64,000 nucleotides of DNA from JARKPK01 sp964631235 (GTDB lineage Bacteria > Planctomycetota > Planctomycetia > Pirellulales > Thermoguttaceae), in the NCBI GenBank assembly GCA_964631235.1, contig CAZVZX010000023.1, positions 15,808 to 79,807 on the forward strand. The letters run 5' to 3'. The first letter of the stretch is position 1. Each line of letters begins with the position of its first letter. The notes beneath the pieces are model-generated. The model saw only the letters and a program-made list of their open reading frames with translations, was not told where the DNA came from and ran no database searches. Shown one piece after another: positions 36,516-45,350 of this stretch. The position numbers and the translations under genes are program-made.

Positions 36516-37805
36516 TCACGGCGACGCTTTGGCGCTCGGCCGCAAGGCGTTTGGCAAGTCGTCGCACCGCCGAACGACCACGGCGGAGTTGATTCCAAGC
36601 ATTCCGAACGAATTATTGAGTATCGTTTCCACTCGATCCAGTCTCTTCGGTTGACCGATGACAAGGTTCGTCAGCTCGCACTCCGGATCGAGACGATCGA
36701 TATTGATTGTCGGGTGGCAGATTCCGTCCGCAAATGCGGGCAAGTTGCCCGCCAGCTCGAGCGCGCCGGCTGCTCCCATCGCATGACCGATGAAACTTTT
36801 CGTGTTGTTGAAATGTGTTCGCGTCGAACCGTTGAACACGGCACGCAGTGCGACGCACTCTTGCGCATCGCCGCTGGCGGTTCCGGTGGCATGCGTGCTC
36901 ACGATGTCCACCTCGTGCGGCGCGATTCTCGCGCGTTGCAGCGCCCTCGCCATACACTGGGCTTGACGCTCGGCATCGGGCAAGACGAAATCAACCGCGT
37001 CGCTGTTCATCGCATATCCGACCACTTCGCCGTAACACCGCGCGCCTCGAGCGGCCGCGTCGCTCAAACGCTCCAACACGAAGATGCAGCCGCCCTCGGC
37101 CACAACAATTCCGTTGCGGTCAATGTCGAAAGGGCGAGAGGCTCGCGTCGGGTCGCTGTGACGGGCCAAAGCTCCTTGGCTGTGGAAACTGGCGAAGATG
37201 CCGAACGTGTGAATGCTTTCGGAAACGCCGCCGCAAAGTGCCAGATCGCATTCGCCCAACTGAAGCATTTGAACGCCCTGGATCACGCCGGCGTTCCCCG
37301 CGGCACACGCAGCCCCGATCGTGTAGTGTGGCCCGGTGATCCGCAGATTCAACGAAATCTCGCCGGCGGGATTGTTGGCAACCGTTCGAGGATTGTGATG
37401 GTGCGACCAGTATTGCGTATCGTAGTCGTAGCTTTTGAGCTGAAAAACCTCGTTCTCGGTTTCTACGTTGCCATGCTCCGTCACCCCGATATAGATGCCC
37501 ACCCGAGACCGATCGAGCGAAGAGAGATCGATTCCGGCGTCGGCCAAGGCCTCGTTGGCACAGTAAATGCCGATACTGCCCGCCCGGGTGCCGCGTCGGA
37601 CTTCTTTCTTTTTCTGATAACGCAGCTCATCGAAGTGGCACACGCCGGCAACGGTCGGTCCGAAATAGCGCGTTTCGTAGGGGACGACCCCGCTCGTGCC
37701 GGCCAGCAGGGCCGCGCGGAACTCCTCCAATGAGTTTCCGTTCGGGGCCGTCAGACCGATCCCGGTGATAACCACTCGCAAATTGTCCGGACGCTCTCCG
37801 TCCAT
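36516..37805 (-). CDS. Beta-ketoacyl-ACP synthase (KAS II/FabF-like)
   Basis: A condensing enzyme of 429 residues with thiolase fold. The catalytic triad is complete: Cys167 in IGAACAAGNAG, His305 in VSTHATGTASGD and His341 in NTKSFIGHAMGAAGALE, with the supporting Lys336. The spacing matches FabF-type ketosynthases, so it should catalyse malonyl-ACP condensation. The active-site Cys lies in AACAAG instead of the usual TACTSG. It is the first gene of a six-gene operon (KAS, ACP, two CrtI-like FAD enzymes, FabZ, FabI). No chain-length factor or acyltransferase partner is encoded beside it. Confidence 0.92.
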   Translation of the reverse strand: MDGERPDNLRVVITGIGLTAPNGNSLEEFRAALLAGTSGVVPYETRYFGPTVAGVCHFDELRYQKKKEVRRGTRAGSIGIYCANEALADAGIDLSSLDRSRVGIYIGVTEHGNVETENEVFQLKSYDYDTQYWSHHHNPRTVANNPAGEISLNLRITGPHYTIGAACAAGNAGVIQGVQMLQLGECDLALCGGVSESIHTFGIFASFHSQGALARHSDPTRASRPFDIDRNGIVVAEGGCIFVLERLSDAAARGARCYGEVVGYAMNSDAVDFVLPDAERQAQCMARALQRARIAPHEVDIVSTHATGTASGDAQECVALRAVFNGSTRTHFNNTKSFIGHAMGAAGALELAGNLPAFADGICHPTINIDRLDPECELTNLVIGQPKRLDRVETILNNSFGMLGINSAVVVRRCDDLPNALRPSAKASP

Positions 37806-38715
37806 GACCTAACTCCACCGCATGGCTTTTGGCCGCGGCATCTCGCAGACTCTCTCGAATACGTGGATTTTTCGCCAGCGCCGTTATGTCGGCAACCGGG
37901 TCCTATCGCCGTACATGGCTCAAAAACACGGCTGTTCGATTAGGCCCATTCAACGACGCATCTCTTCGCCAACGGCGGTCTGCCGTTGCCGCGATGTTGA
38001 ACGCAAAACAATACTGCATCAAGCGTTCCCGTCGCTTCATCACCGAAGAGGTTCGCCGACGGATCGATTCAAAACACGTTGCGGTCGCACGACCTCGCGA
38101 TTCGCAGCGTGATAGAAACGGGCAAGCCGTCGCGACGAAGCAACGGCCGGTTGCCGCAGGGAAATTCCCCGGCGATCGATCGTTTTTTTTCCTCGGCATA
38201 CCGCCGACTGTCGCCCCATGGCCGGTTGGCCACGGGACGGAACGAACCATGAAACTTAACGGGTTTCGCGCGGATTGGCAAGGCATTGAGCGCGTCGTCG
38301 GGCTGTTGTCGTCCGGCTACCGGGGGGCATCCGCCGACGGCAAATCGCGACAAATTAGCCTGGCTGAGTAATTTGAAACCGACGCCGAGAGCGACCCGAC
38401 TTTCGGTGTGACTAGCTCTTTGCTGCGCCTGTTGGGTGAATCCTCGCGACGTACTCGATGAAAATGATGCCGCGGCGAGGACTGAGATTCGGGAAGGGCG
38501 GGATCGGCGCAGCGAGTTGCTCTTCCTTGCGACCGCTCTTATGACATGAAAGGTCCGAGCCGCAAAAAAGTCGCGATGCCAACAGTTGGCTGCACGACAA
38601 GAGACAAGATAGGTCCACCCAATTGCGAAAGCGGCCCCGAGTGCAGCGAAGCGGTCGGTAGCGAGTTGTCCCCCGTTTGAATCGCTTTCTGTTTTCCGCA
38701 GTTCTGATCAGAGAT
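37806..38715. other. Spacer upstream of the KAS operon
   Basis: No supported gene in 910 bases. Several open frames are Arg-rich and lack ribosome binding sites. A dispersed repeat copy ends at 38703, 12 bases from the stop of the zinc-ribbon gene. Confidence 0.5.
38610..38703 (+). repeat. Dispersed intergenic repeat, copy 5
   Basis: Begins ATAGGTCCACCCAATTGCG, then AAAGCGGCCCCGAGTGCAGC, GAAGCGGTCGG, and CCGTTTGAATCGCTTTCTG followed by TTTTCCGCAGTTC. This is the best match to the family consensus in the 5' half. The 3' hairpin is weakened by a mismatch. Confidence 0.65.
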
Positions 38716-39477
38716 CTACGAACCTTCCGGAAGTCGTTTCAGGTTTCGGACCACCAGTCGCCGAACACTCTCCCAAGAAATGGCCTCCAACGTGATCGTC
38801 CCGTTCGCCTCTTTGGTGCCGAAAACTCCATAGTTGGGCGGTGAAAGCGTCTTGATGAAGTAGTCCGGACTGAAAACCCGTTGGTCGTCGAGCACCAGTT
38901 CGAAGGTCGCTCCGCGCGCTTTTTCGACCCACAACTTGGCAAAGATTGCCCCCAACGGGTGGATTGCCCCCAACGACGAATCGCTGCCGAAGACGTCGGT
39001 TTTCATCGCATCAGAAGGACTCTCAGACACTTGCTCAACCTCAGATTTGGCCCGCACCGGTTTGTCAACCGCGCTATCCGGAGAAGCAATGCGACTGTCG
39101 GAAAGGCGACGCTCGTCGGCACGCCCCACTTCAATGCCCAACTCGGCCTGTTCGTCGTCGTCGCCTTCGTCATAGACGGGGATGCGGAATCGCGAACCGC
39201 ATTCGGGGCACTGCCCCAGCCGACCCTGCAAACTGGCCGGGCCGTGCAAGCGATGTCCGTTGGGACAAAGGAATTCGATCTGTGGCTCGCGTACTGCCGC
39301 ACGCTTCTGCCCCGGCGACGACTCGGCAGGGGCGGCAGCCACCGGCTCATCCATCGAAGCCTCTTCCTTCTGAGGCACGACGAACATGGCTCCGCAGCGG
39401 GGACATTTTGCGCGCTTTCCAGCTTGGCTATCGCCACACTGGATCTTATGCCCATTGGGACAAAGGAACTCGATCAC
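38716..39477 (-). CDS. Tandem zinc-ribbon protein
   Basis: A 253-residue protein with two repeats of a planctomycete zinc-ribbon signature: IEFLCPNGHKIQCGDS...CPRCG (residues 2-29) and IEFLCPNGHRLHGPAS...CPECG (68-94). Each supplies a CPNGH and a CPxCG half. An acidic linker and a beta-rich C-terminal domain follow (FELVLDDQRVFSPDYFIKTL). The GTG at 39477 was chosen because GAAGGA lies seven bases upstream and it begins exactly at the first repeat; an ATG at 39558 would add 27 residues. I do not recognise a known function. Confidence 0.65.
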   Translation of the reverse strand: MIEFLCPNGHKIQCGDSQAGKRAKCPRCGAMFVVPQKEEASMDEPVAAAPAESSPGQKRAAVREPQIEFLCPNGHRLHGPASLQGRLGQCPECGSRFRIPVYDEGDDDEQAELGIEVGRADERRLSDSRIASPDSAVDKPVRAKSEVEQVSESPSDAMKTDVFGSDSSLGAIHPLGAIFAKLWVEKARGATFELVLDDQRVFSPDYFIKTLSPPNYGVFGTKEANGTITLEAISWESVRRLVVRNLKRLPEGS

Positions 39478-40269
39478 GTCGAAATCCTTCGCGCGAGCCG
39501 AGAGCAGACGTAAAGCGAATCGAGCAGAAAAATGATCTGCATCGTCATTCTCTGGCATTTATCTTAATCCGCGCCAATGCCCGACACAACAAGGACGGCA
39601 ACGCAAACGGCTCCAACGCAGTTCCCATCGACCGCCTTTGTGTTGACAGGCAACGCAATTGCGGCGGCTATCGTTCCATGCCTTCGGGCAAGGGAGCCCT
39701 ATCGGTTGACGGCATCGAGGGGAGAGAATGGACTGTGGAGCCTGTGACGAGTTGATGACCCGATGGGCCAGTCTCCCGCGCCGTTGTCAGCCTTGGCGAC
39801 TAGGGATTCCCAGCCGGAGAAACAGGGCGGTTCGGGCGACAGCGACTAGGGCATGTTGCGGGAGTCCGCGATGCGGGATTTGATTCGAACGCCGCGAAAG
39901 GCGAATCACCGCGAGGGGTGATTGCAGTCAGCCTCAGGCGACCCAGGTCAACACCGATCGGCGGACAAACGAATGAGGTGGGCGAGATCTGAAGTGAGGA
40001 TATCCATAAGTTATTTATTGGTATAATGTTGAGTCCGTTTGGGCTTCTCGGGCGGGCACGGTGATCCGCCGGATAAGATTACGGGGTTTAGCGATTGTGT
40101 GCCAAAACCGTGCCGTTTGGGCCGAAATTCCCCGTCAATGGGGGCTTGACAACTTGACATCGCTAGCAGGGGGAGTATTGTAGATTGATGGCGGTGCCAT
40201 GTGCTCGCCCGTGGTTCGCCTGAGGGTGCAAGACTAGGCGCTCTCGGAAAGAAAGCGAAGGAACGTGCC
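39478..40269. other. Spacer before csrA
   Basis: Between the divergent zinc-ribbon gene and csrA no gene is supported. The right end contains the csrA promoter. The rest is unremarkable. Confidence 0.5.
40146..40181 (+). promoter_or_regulatory. csrA promoter with doubled -35
   Basis: Two perfect TTGACA boxes lie eight bases apart (40146-40151 and 40154-40159). The second is 16 bases before TATTGT (40176-40181), a fair -10. Transcription should start about 80 bases before csrA. Confidence 0.5.
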
Positions 40270-40491
40270 ATGTTGGTTTTATCGCGGAAGAAAAACGAGA
40301 GTATTGTCATCAACGATGACATTACGATCGTGGTCGTCGAGATTCGCGGCGACAAGGTTCGACTGGGTGTCGAAGCCCCCAAAGAGGTGCCCGTGCATCG
40401 TCGTGAAGTCTTCGATGCCATCCAGCGAAATGAGTCGGTGAATCGCGAGAAAGCGCAGACCAAGTCCGATTCGAACGGGGCGGATGAGTAG
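40270..40491 (+). CDS. csrA: Carbon storage regulator CsrA
   Basis: CsrA is a small RNA-binding dimer that represses or stabilises mRNAs at GGA-containing leaders. The 73-residue protein starts MLVLSRKKNESIVINDDI, the family hallmark, and contains IRGDKVRLGVEAPKEVPVHRREV, where the conserved Arg in VHRREV contacts RNA. The ATG at 40270 is preceded by GAAGGAA. The C-terminal tail is Lys/Ser/Asp-rich and longer than in E. coli. It has its own promoter and terminator. No flagellar genes are close by. Confidence 0.95.
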   Translation: MLVLSRKKNESIVINDDITIVVVEIRGDKVRLGVEAPKEVPVHRREVFDAIQRNESVNREKAQTKSDSNGADE

Positions 40492-40599
40492 CCTTGCGGT
40501 ACGGGCGTGCCGTCATCGCCGCTGAGTGTCAGGGCGTGCGAATTCTGGGATTTCCGATTTAATTCCCGTTGGTGGTGTGCGGTCGTTTATCGAATACCT

Positions 40600-40636
40600 C
40601 AGGGGGTGGCTAATGAGCTGCCCCCTGTTTTGCTTT
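40600..40636 (+). terminator. Rho-independent terminator after csrA
   Basis: A 12-base stem (40600-40611 pairing with 40616-40627) with an AATG loop starts with CAGGGGG and ends with CCCCCTG; inner pairs include two G-T wobbles. It is followed by TTTTGCTTT. It sits between convergent csrA and the zinc-ribbon membrane protein and is the best terminator in the window. Confidence 0.85.
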
Positions 40637-40807
40637 CTTGATGCCCCTTCCTTATAGCTGCGAGCAACGGAGCCTGCCAAATACCGGGTGAAACAGGAAC
40701 CGGGCCGGCACACCGCGATGGCCAACTCGTCCCGTTCGATGCGACGTTGCGACGAAGACTCGTTGTTGGTTGGTGCGTCAGATCTTGCTTCTACTGAGGG
40801 TGAAACT

Positions 40808-41485
40808 TTATTGCTGCCAGGGCCAAGCGATGCCTGCCGTAACCCGCAGCAAGATCGTCACCAAAGCGAAGAACCCGAAGTGCAGCGCGCCGTTGCCGAA
40901 GTCGAGATCGAATGTGGCCAGCGCGAGCAGCCCTCCGACCGCCACGAAGGGGGGCAAGATGATGAGCCAGGTCCATAGCTCACCGGTCAGCAGGCCGTAT
41001 GCCCCCAAATACTCGAAGCCGCCCCACAGGAAGGCGTATGCCGCGCCGCAAATGATACCGCGATACCAAAGGAACTTGCCACGATGAGGTTCTGTCTCAT
41101 CGTCGCGCAAGACCAAGTAAGCGGCAACCGTCAAAAGCGGTGAGAGAGCGAGCAACGCCGGCGGAATTGTCCAACGCGACCAGACGGCCGCTTTACCGCC
41201 GACGAACGCAATCAAGAGAATCAGGGCGCTGGCGCCGACGATGATCGTCGCTGCCACCGGGTTCCATTGAACCGTCCGCCGCGCGATCGGTTTAGTGATC
41301 AGTTCGCCGGTCTTCGTCTTTCCGCCCGAGCCAAACGCTTCCGGCGCATGCACTTTGATTTCGGGAGCCGCAGCCGGAATAACGATTTCATGCTTGCAGT
41401 TGGGGCAGTTGCCTTTGCGGCCAGCAAACTTTTCGCTGACGCGAAAGCTTTTCTTACAACCTGGACAAATCACGGGGATCGGCAT
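40808..41485 (-). CDS. Zinc-ribbon membrane protein
   Basis: A 225-residue protein with an N-terminal zinc ribbon (VICPGCKKSF and GNCPNCKHEIVIP, two CxxC pairs at about 6-9 and 25-28). A polar linker is followed by about five membrane helices (from NPVAATIIVGASALILLIAFVGG to the end). The ATG at 41485 begins MPIPVICPGC; a longer frame from 41563 lacks family character. Proteins that join a MJ0042-like zinc ribbon to membrane helices are common in planctomycetes, but their role is unknown. It converges with csrA. Confidence 0.75.
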   Translation of the reverse strand: MPIPVICPGCKKSFRVSEKFAGRKGNCPNCKHEIVIPAAAPEIKVHAPEAFGSGGKTKTGELITKPIARRTVQWNPVAATIIVGASALILLIAFVGGKAAVWSRWTIPPALLALSPLLTVAAYLVLRDDETEPHRGKFLWYRGIICGAAYAFLWGGFEYLGAYGLLTGELWTWLIILPPFVAVGGLLALATFDLDFGNGALHFGFFALVTILLRVTAGIAWPWQQ

Positions 41486-42244
41486 AGTCAGAAACCCCAG
41501 GAGCAGCGCGAAATCTGTGCCGAATCGAGCGGACGGTCTTCGATCATCGGAGAAGAGACGCAACGGCGAGCTGAACTCGCATCAGGCCAGCTCTTGTGCT
41601 GATATTCTTCGCGCGGAGTGAAAATGGCTCTGCAATCGCAGACGACCGCATCATTTCCACCCGCGACGGTGTTGCCGGCTTGGTGGCGCCGCTTATCCGA
41701 AGAGAACTAGTTTAGTGTCGCATAGAACGATCAGGTGTCAAGCGACACCCGATCCCCGAACGGTCTTAGGAACCGTCGGCCGCTCGCCGCGGCCATCGGG
41801 GCTCTTGCGACTGTCGGCCGGCGGCGGTTCACGTCGGGCCGATCAAGCCGGCCAGAAATCTCGTGTTTCCCAATAATACCGCGAAAGACGGAAAAGGGCT
41901 CAAAGGGGATTGCGCAATTGTGCGGTGCTATTCCGGCGGTTTGCCGATCATCTGGCGGCCGCCCATCGGCAACGCCTCGCTTTCGGCCGATTCATTAGTG
42001 TGGCTGCAATGCGCAGCGCGAAGGCAAGCCGAGTAATACCACCGCCGGTGCCGCTTCTCTCGGTTTGAATCTTCGATTACAATCAGAGTTTACGAAGCAG
42101 GCCGAACGGCCGATCGATAGCTATAGGCAGGTCGATCAAATCTATTGTCGAAGACGCAAATCGATTGAAATCGCCATCGTTGACGCGGGGGGGCGGCGAG
42201 GTGCGACTTCGATGATCCCAGCGTCTGCTCGCATGTTGTTGTTG
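41486..42244. other. Spacer before tRNA-Ala
   Basis: No gene is supported in 759 bases. A shortened copy of the dispersed repeat lies at 41871-41935, minus. Confidence 0.5.
41871..41935 (-). repeat. Dispersed intergenic repeat, copy 6 (shortened)
   Basis: Read on the minus strand: GGAATAGCACCGCACAATTG and GCGCAATCCCC lead directly to TTTGAGCCCTTTTCCG and TCTTTCGCGGTATTATT. The middle 35 or so bases seen in other copies are absent, so this looks like an internal deletion derivative, a common outcome for miniature elements. Confidence 0.55.
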
Positions 42245-42317
42245 GGGGACGTAGCTCAATTGGGAGAGCACAGGCTTTGCAAGCCTGGGGTTGCCGGTTC
42301 GATCCCGGTCGTCTCCA
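42245..42317 (+). tRNA. tRNA-Ala (anticodon TGC)
   Basis: A 73-base cloverleaf. The acceptor stem GGGGACG pairs with CGTCTCC (one G-T). The D arm is GCTC/GAGC, the anticodon stem CAGGC/GCCTG with loop TTTGCAA (anticodon TGC, alanine), and the T arm GCCGG/CCGGT with loop TTCGATC. The discriminator is A. CCA is not encoded. Confidence 0.95.
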
Positions 42318-43012
42318 CTTGTATTCGCAATTCAAACCAGAAACGCACAAGACGGAAAGCGGTTCAACGAGGGATTGCACGCGATCGGCCGCGCCGGTGT
42401 GCCCGCGGCCGATTTGGCAATTGTGCGAGACTGTCTTGCTGATTCGGTTCATCGGCCCGAATCGTCCTCCCGCCCGATCCAATAGCCGTTTTGCTCGCCC
42501 TTTGCCGTTTGTGGCCTCGGGCCTGTCGCTGATTCGCTTTCGGCCGAATGGATCTCGCTGACGACGATTCGTGTCGGTCAGCTCGACAACGGCTACGCAT
42601 CGAGCAGCCGAACGCCGGCGGTTCGATAAACGGAGGCGGCATATCTCGGGTTGGAAAAGGATCGTTCTGCCTGTGAGGTTCCAACTCGCCGGCGCCGCCG
42701 GCCGCAACGCGCGGTGGTGAATTCCTTCGGCCCGCTCCCTTCGGATTTCCATTGGTGGCGGTTGTCTTTTCAGGGCACTTGTCGCTTCCGCAAAACGAAT
42801 GCCCAGAAAGATGCCGCCGAACGAAAATCGCTTGCATTCCGTTCTGAGAAACCCTAAACTCGATACTGGTGGGGTGTAGCCGTATCCCGGGCGTTTTCCA
42901 GCGTTTTTGCTGCGGAATGGTCACCTGCAGGCAATAGCGCGGCGGAAACGAGGCGGTCCGACTGAGGGGACCGGCTGCGCATCGCGTCCCACAGGAACAG
43001 AAGAGCGCCGTT
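42318..43012. other. Spacer between tRNA-Ala and the GYF-PSD1 gene
   Basis: Apart from repeat copy 7, this 695-base stretch shows no supported gene. Open frames on both strands are Arg/Pro-rich. Confidence 0.5.
42341..42431 (-). repeat. Dispersed intergenic repeat, copy 7
   Basis: Read on the minus strand: GCACAATTGCCAAATCGGCC, GCGGCCGATCGCGTGCAATC, then CTCGTTGAACCGCTTTCCG and TCTTGTGCGTTTCTG. It starts 24 bases after tRNA-Ala and has the same strand as copy 6 on the other side of the tRNA. Confidence 0.6.
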
Positions 43013-45139
43013 ATGGCTTCGGTGTCGAATGACTCCTGGTATTGCCTGATCGAAAATCGCCCGATCGGCCCGATGTCGGCGGGGCAATTGCGCGCCGCTG
43101 CGCTCGCGGGTAAGTTGCGGCCCGAGACGCCGGTGCTTCAGGCCGGATGGTCTCAGTGGCGTCAAGCGGGCGAAGTGCCCGGGTTGTTTTCTGCGGCCGC
43201 AGTCGCAGCGGTTGGTACGCCTCAAAGCGGCGTGCCTGCTCCGCCACCCGCCGCCGGGGCGACGGGCGCGATCGTCCATCCGACCGGCGCGGCTGCGGTT
43301 GGGACGGTCGGATCGCCGCCGCCCGGGCCGCCTGCTCCGCCACCTTCGCCCGCAGTCGTCGTGTCGCCGCTTGTTGTGGGCGCACCCGTCGGGGCGGCGA
43401 GGGCGTCTCAGGGCGTCAAACGCAAGCGGAAGAAGGACTCATCGGCGGTCTTGGTGTGGGGCGTCGCCGGATTCTTGGGTGCGTGTGTACTCGCAGCGAT
43501 CGTCGCCTTGGCGATGAATAATCGCTCGGAGCCTCAGGCAGAGCGGCCGGTGGCCAAGGCACCGCCGAAGCCGGTCGTCGAAGAACCGAAGAAGGACGAT
43601 TCGGACTGGACCGTTCCAAAACGCGAAAAGGTTGAAGAAGAGAACAACTATGGTTTTCGGGGGCTTCCCGACGCGACATCTCAGCAAGGTCTTCACCTGG
43701 CGTTCGAGCTTCCCACCCCGCCGACGCCCCGCGGGCGGATCGATGAGTTGGTTTTCGCCAAATGGGAGCAGTTGGGGATCAAGCCGGCAAACCTATGCTC
43801 CGACGGTGTCTTCCTTCGACGGGTTTATCTAGACCTGATCGGAACACTTCCCACAGTTGAAGAAGCACGCGCTTTTCTCAAAGATCAGAGCCCGGGCAAA
43901 CGCGAACGGCTGGTCGATTCGCTGCTGGAACGGTCGGAATATGCCGACTACTGGGCAATGCGATGGTGCGACGTGCTGCGGGTGAAGGCCGAGTTCCCAA
44001 TCAATCTTTGGCCGAATGCCGCGCAGGCCTACCATCGGTGGATCCACCACGCGATGGCAACAAACATGCCCTACGATCAATTCGCCCGAGAATTGTTGAC
44101 GGCCAAGGGCAGCAACTTCCGCAAAGGTCAGGTCAACTTTTTCCGCGCGGTGCAAAGCAAAGATCCGAAAAGCCTTGCCGGGGCGGCCGCTCTGACGTTC
44201 ATGGGCGAGCGGGTGGATAAGTGGCCTGCCGAGCGGCTCAACGGGATGGCCGGCTTCTTTGCGAAGGTCGGCTTCAAGCCGACCCGCGAATGGAAGGAAG
44301 AGATCGTCATTTTCGATCCGACCAAGCCCGTCGATGCCAAGTTCAAGCCGGTACTTCCAGATGGAACTGCCGTGGAGATTCCTTGGGACAAGGATCCGCG
44401 AGAGGTCTTCGCCGATTGGTTGATTTCGGCAAAGAATCCGTGGTTTGCGCGGCAGATCGTTAATCGCCTTTGGTTTTGGGTGCTCGGTCGCGGGATCGTC
44501 CACGAGGCCGACGATTTCCGGCCCGACAATCCTCCGTCGAATCCAGAATTGCTCGATTATCTCGCTGAGGAGCTGGTGCGGGCCGATTACGACATGAAGC
44601 ATATCCTGCGGCTGATCGTCAATTCGACAACGTATCAATTGTCGCCAATTCCCAAGAGCGATCATTCGCAAGCTGCGGCGCACTTCGCTTCTTATACGGT
44701 GCGGCGACTCGATGCGGAGTTGCTGATCGACGCCTTGAATCAAATCACCGGCACGGTCGAGCACTATTCGAGCATTATTCCGGAACCGTACACGTTCATT
44801 CCCGAAACGCACCGGGCGATCAGCTTGCCCGACGGCAGTATCAGCAGCAGCTTCTTGGAACTGTTCGGTCGTCCGCCGCGCGATACCGGGTTGCTTTCCG
44901 AACGCACGAATCGAATGACCGCCGGACAGCGGCTTCATATGCTCAATTCGAGCCACATTCGCAATAAGATCCGCAACGGCCCGGGCATCAAGGAATTGCT
45001 GGCGAAGGGCGACGCCCGGGAGAATCTCTACCTGGCGATTCTATCGCGATTCCCCACCGACTTGGATTGGGGCGGTGGCGGCGGCGAACAACTGGCCTGG
45101 ACACTGATCAATACGACCGAGTTCTTGTTCAGGCACTAA
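43013..45139 (+). CDS. GYF-domain protein fused to PSD1 (DUF1549/DUF1553)
   Basis: A 708-residue planctomycete protein in three parts. An N-terminal GYF_2 domain (about 8-60, WYCLIENRPIGPMSAGQLRAAALAGKL) normally binds Pro-rich peptides. A Pro/Ala/Val-rich stretch (70-130) leads to one membrane helix (about 145-168). The outer part is DUF1549 (from about 235: IDELVFAKWEQLG...VFLRRVYLDLIGTLPTVEEARAF) followed by DUF1553 (WFARQIVNRLWFWVLGRGIVHEADDFRPDNPPSNPELLDYLAEEL). DUF1549/1553 proteins usually pair with a DUF1501 protein, as here. The function is unknown, perhaps in polysaccharide processing. The GYF part should face the cytoplasm, which is unusual for this class. Confidence 0.88.
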   Translation: MASVSNDSWYCLIENRPIGPMSAGQLRAAALAGKLRPETPVLQAGWSQWRQAGEVPGLFSAAAVAAVGTPQSGVPAPPPAAGATGAIVHPTGAAAVGTVGSPPPGPPAPPPSPAVVVSPLVVGAPVGAARASQGVKRKRKKDSSAVLVWGVAGFLGACVLAAIVALAMNNRSEPQAERPVAKAPPKPVVEEPKKDDSDWTVPKREKVEEENNYGFRGLPDATSQQGLHLAFELPTPPTPRGRIDELVFAKWEQLGIKPANLCSDGVFLRRVYLDLIGTLPTVEEARAFLKDQSPGKRERLVDSLLERSEYADYWAMRWCDVLRVKAEFPINLWPNAAQAYHRWIHHAMATNMPYDQFARELLTAKGSNFRKGQVNFFRAVQSKDPKSLAGAAALTFMGERVDKWPAERLNGMAGFFAKVGFKPTREWKEEIVIFDPTKPVDAKFKPVLPDGTAVEIPWDKDPREVFADWLISAKNPWFARQIVNRLWFWVLGRGIVHEADDFRPDNPPSNPELLDYLAEELVRADYDMKHILRLIVNSTTYQLSPIPKSDHSQAAAHFASYTVRRLDAELLIDALNQITGTVEHYSSIIPEPYTFIPETHRAISLPDGSISSSFLELFGRPPRDTGLLSERTNRMTAGQRLHMLNSSHIRNKIRNGPGIKELLAKGDARENLYLAILSRFPTDLDWGGGGGEQLAWTLINTTEFLFRH

Positions 45140-45350
45140 TACGACGACGCGTGTTTTTTTCACGATCGGAATAACGGGAGAATGAGAGAGGCGGTCACGG
45201 ACGCTTCAGCGCGGGCAACTGCAAGCGTGCGGCGATTGCTCTGTTTCGCGGTTCCGCGGTTTGTTGAGAGCCGACCGGAAGGGCCGTTTCGACCGGGGAT
45301 CGCCCCGAGCAACGGGGCCGTTGGCAGACCTTGCTACGAGAGGAAGACCG

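Noticed and set aside
37829..38371. A 180-aa plus-strand frame upstream of the KAS operon
   Set aside because: Arg-rich, no family features and no start signal.
45168..45262. A possible tenth copy of the dispersed repeat before the DUF1501 gene
   Set aside because: Only short blocks such as CGATTGC and GCGGTT match; the order is not convincing without an alignment tool. A similar weak match at 46760-46865 was also left out.
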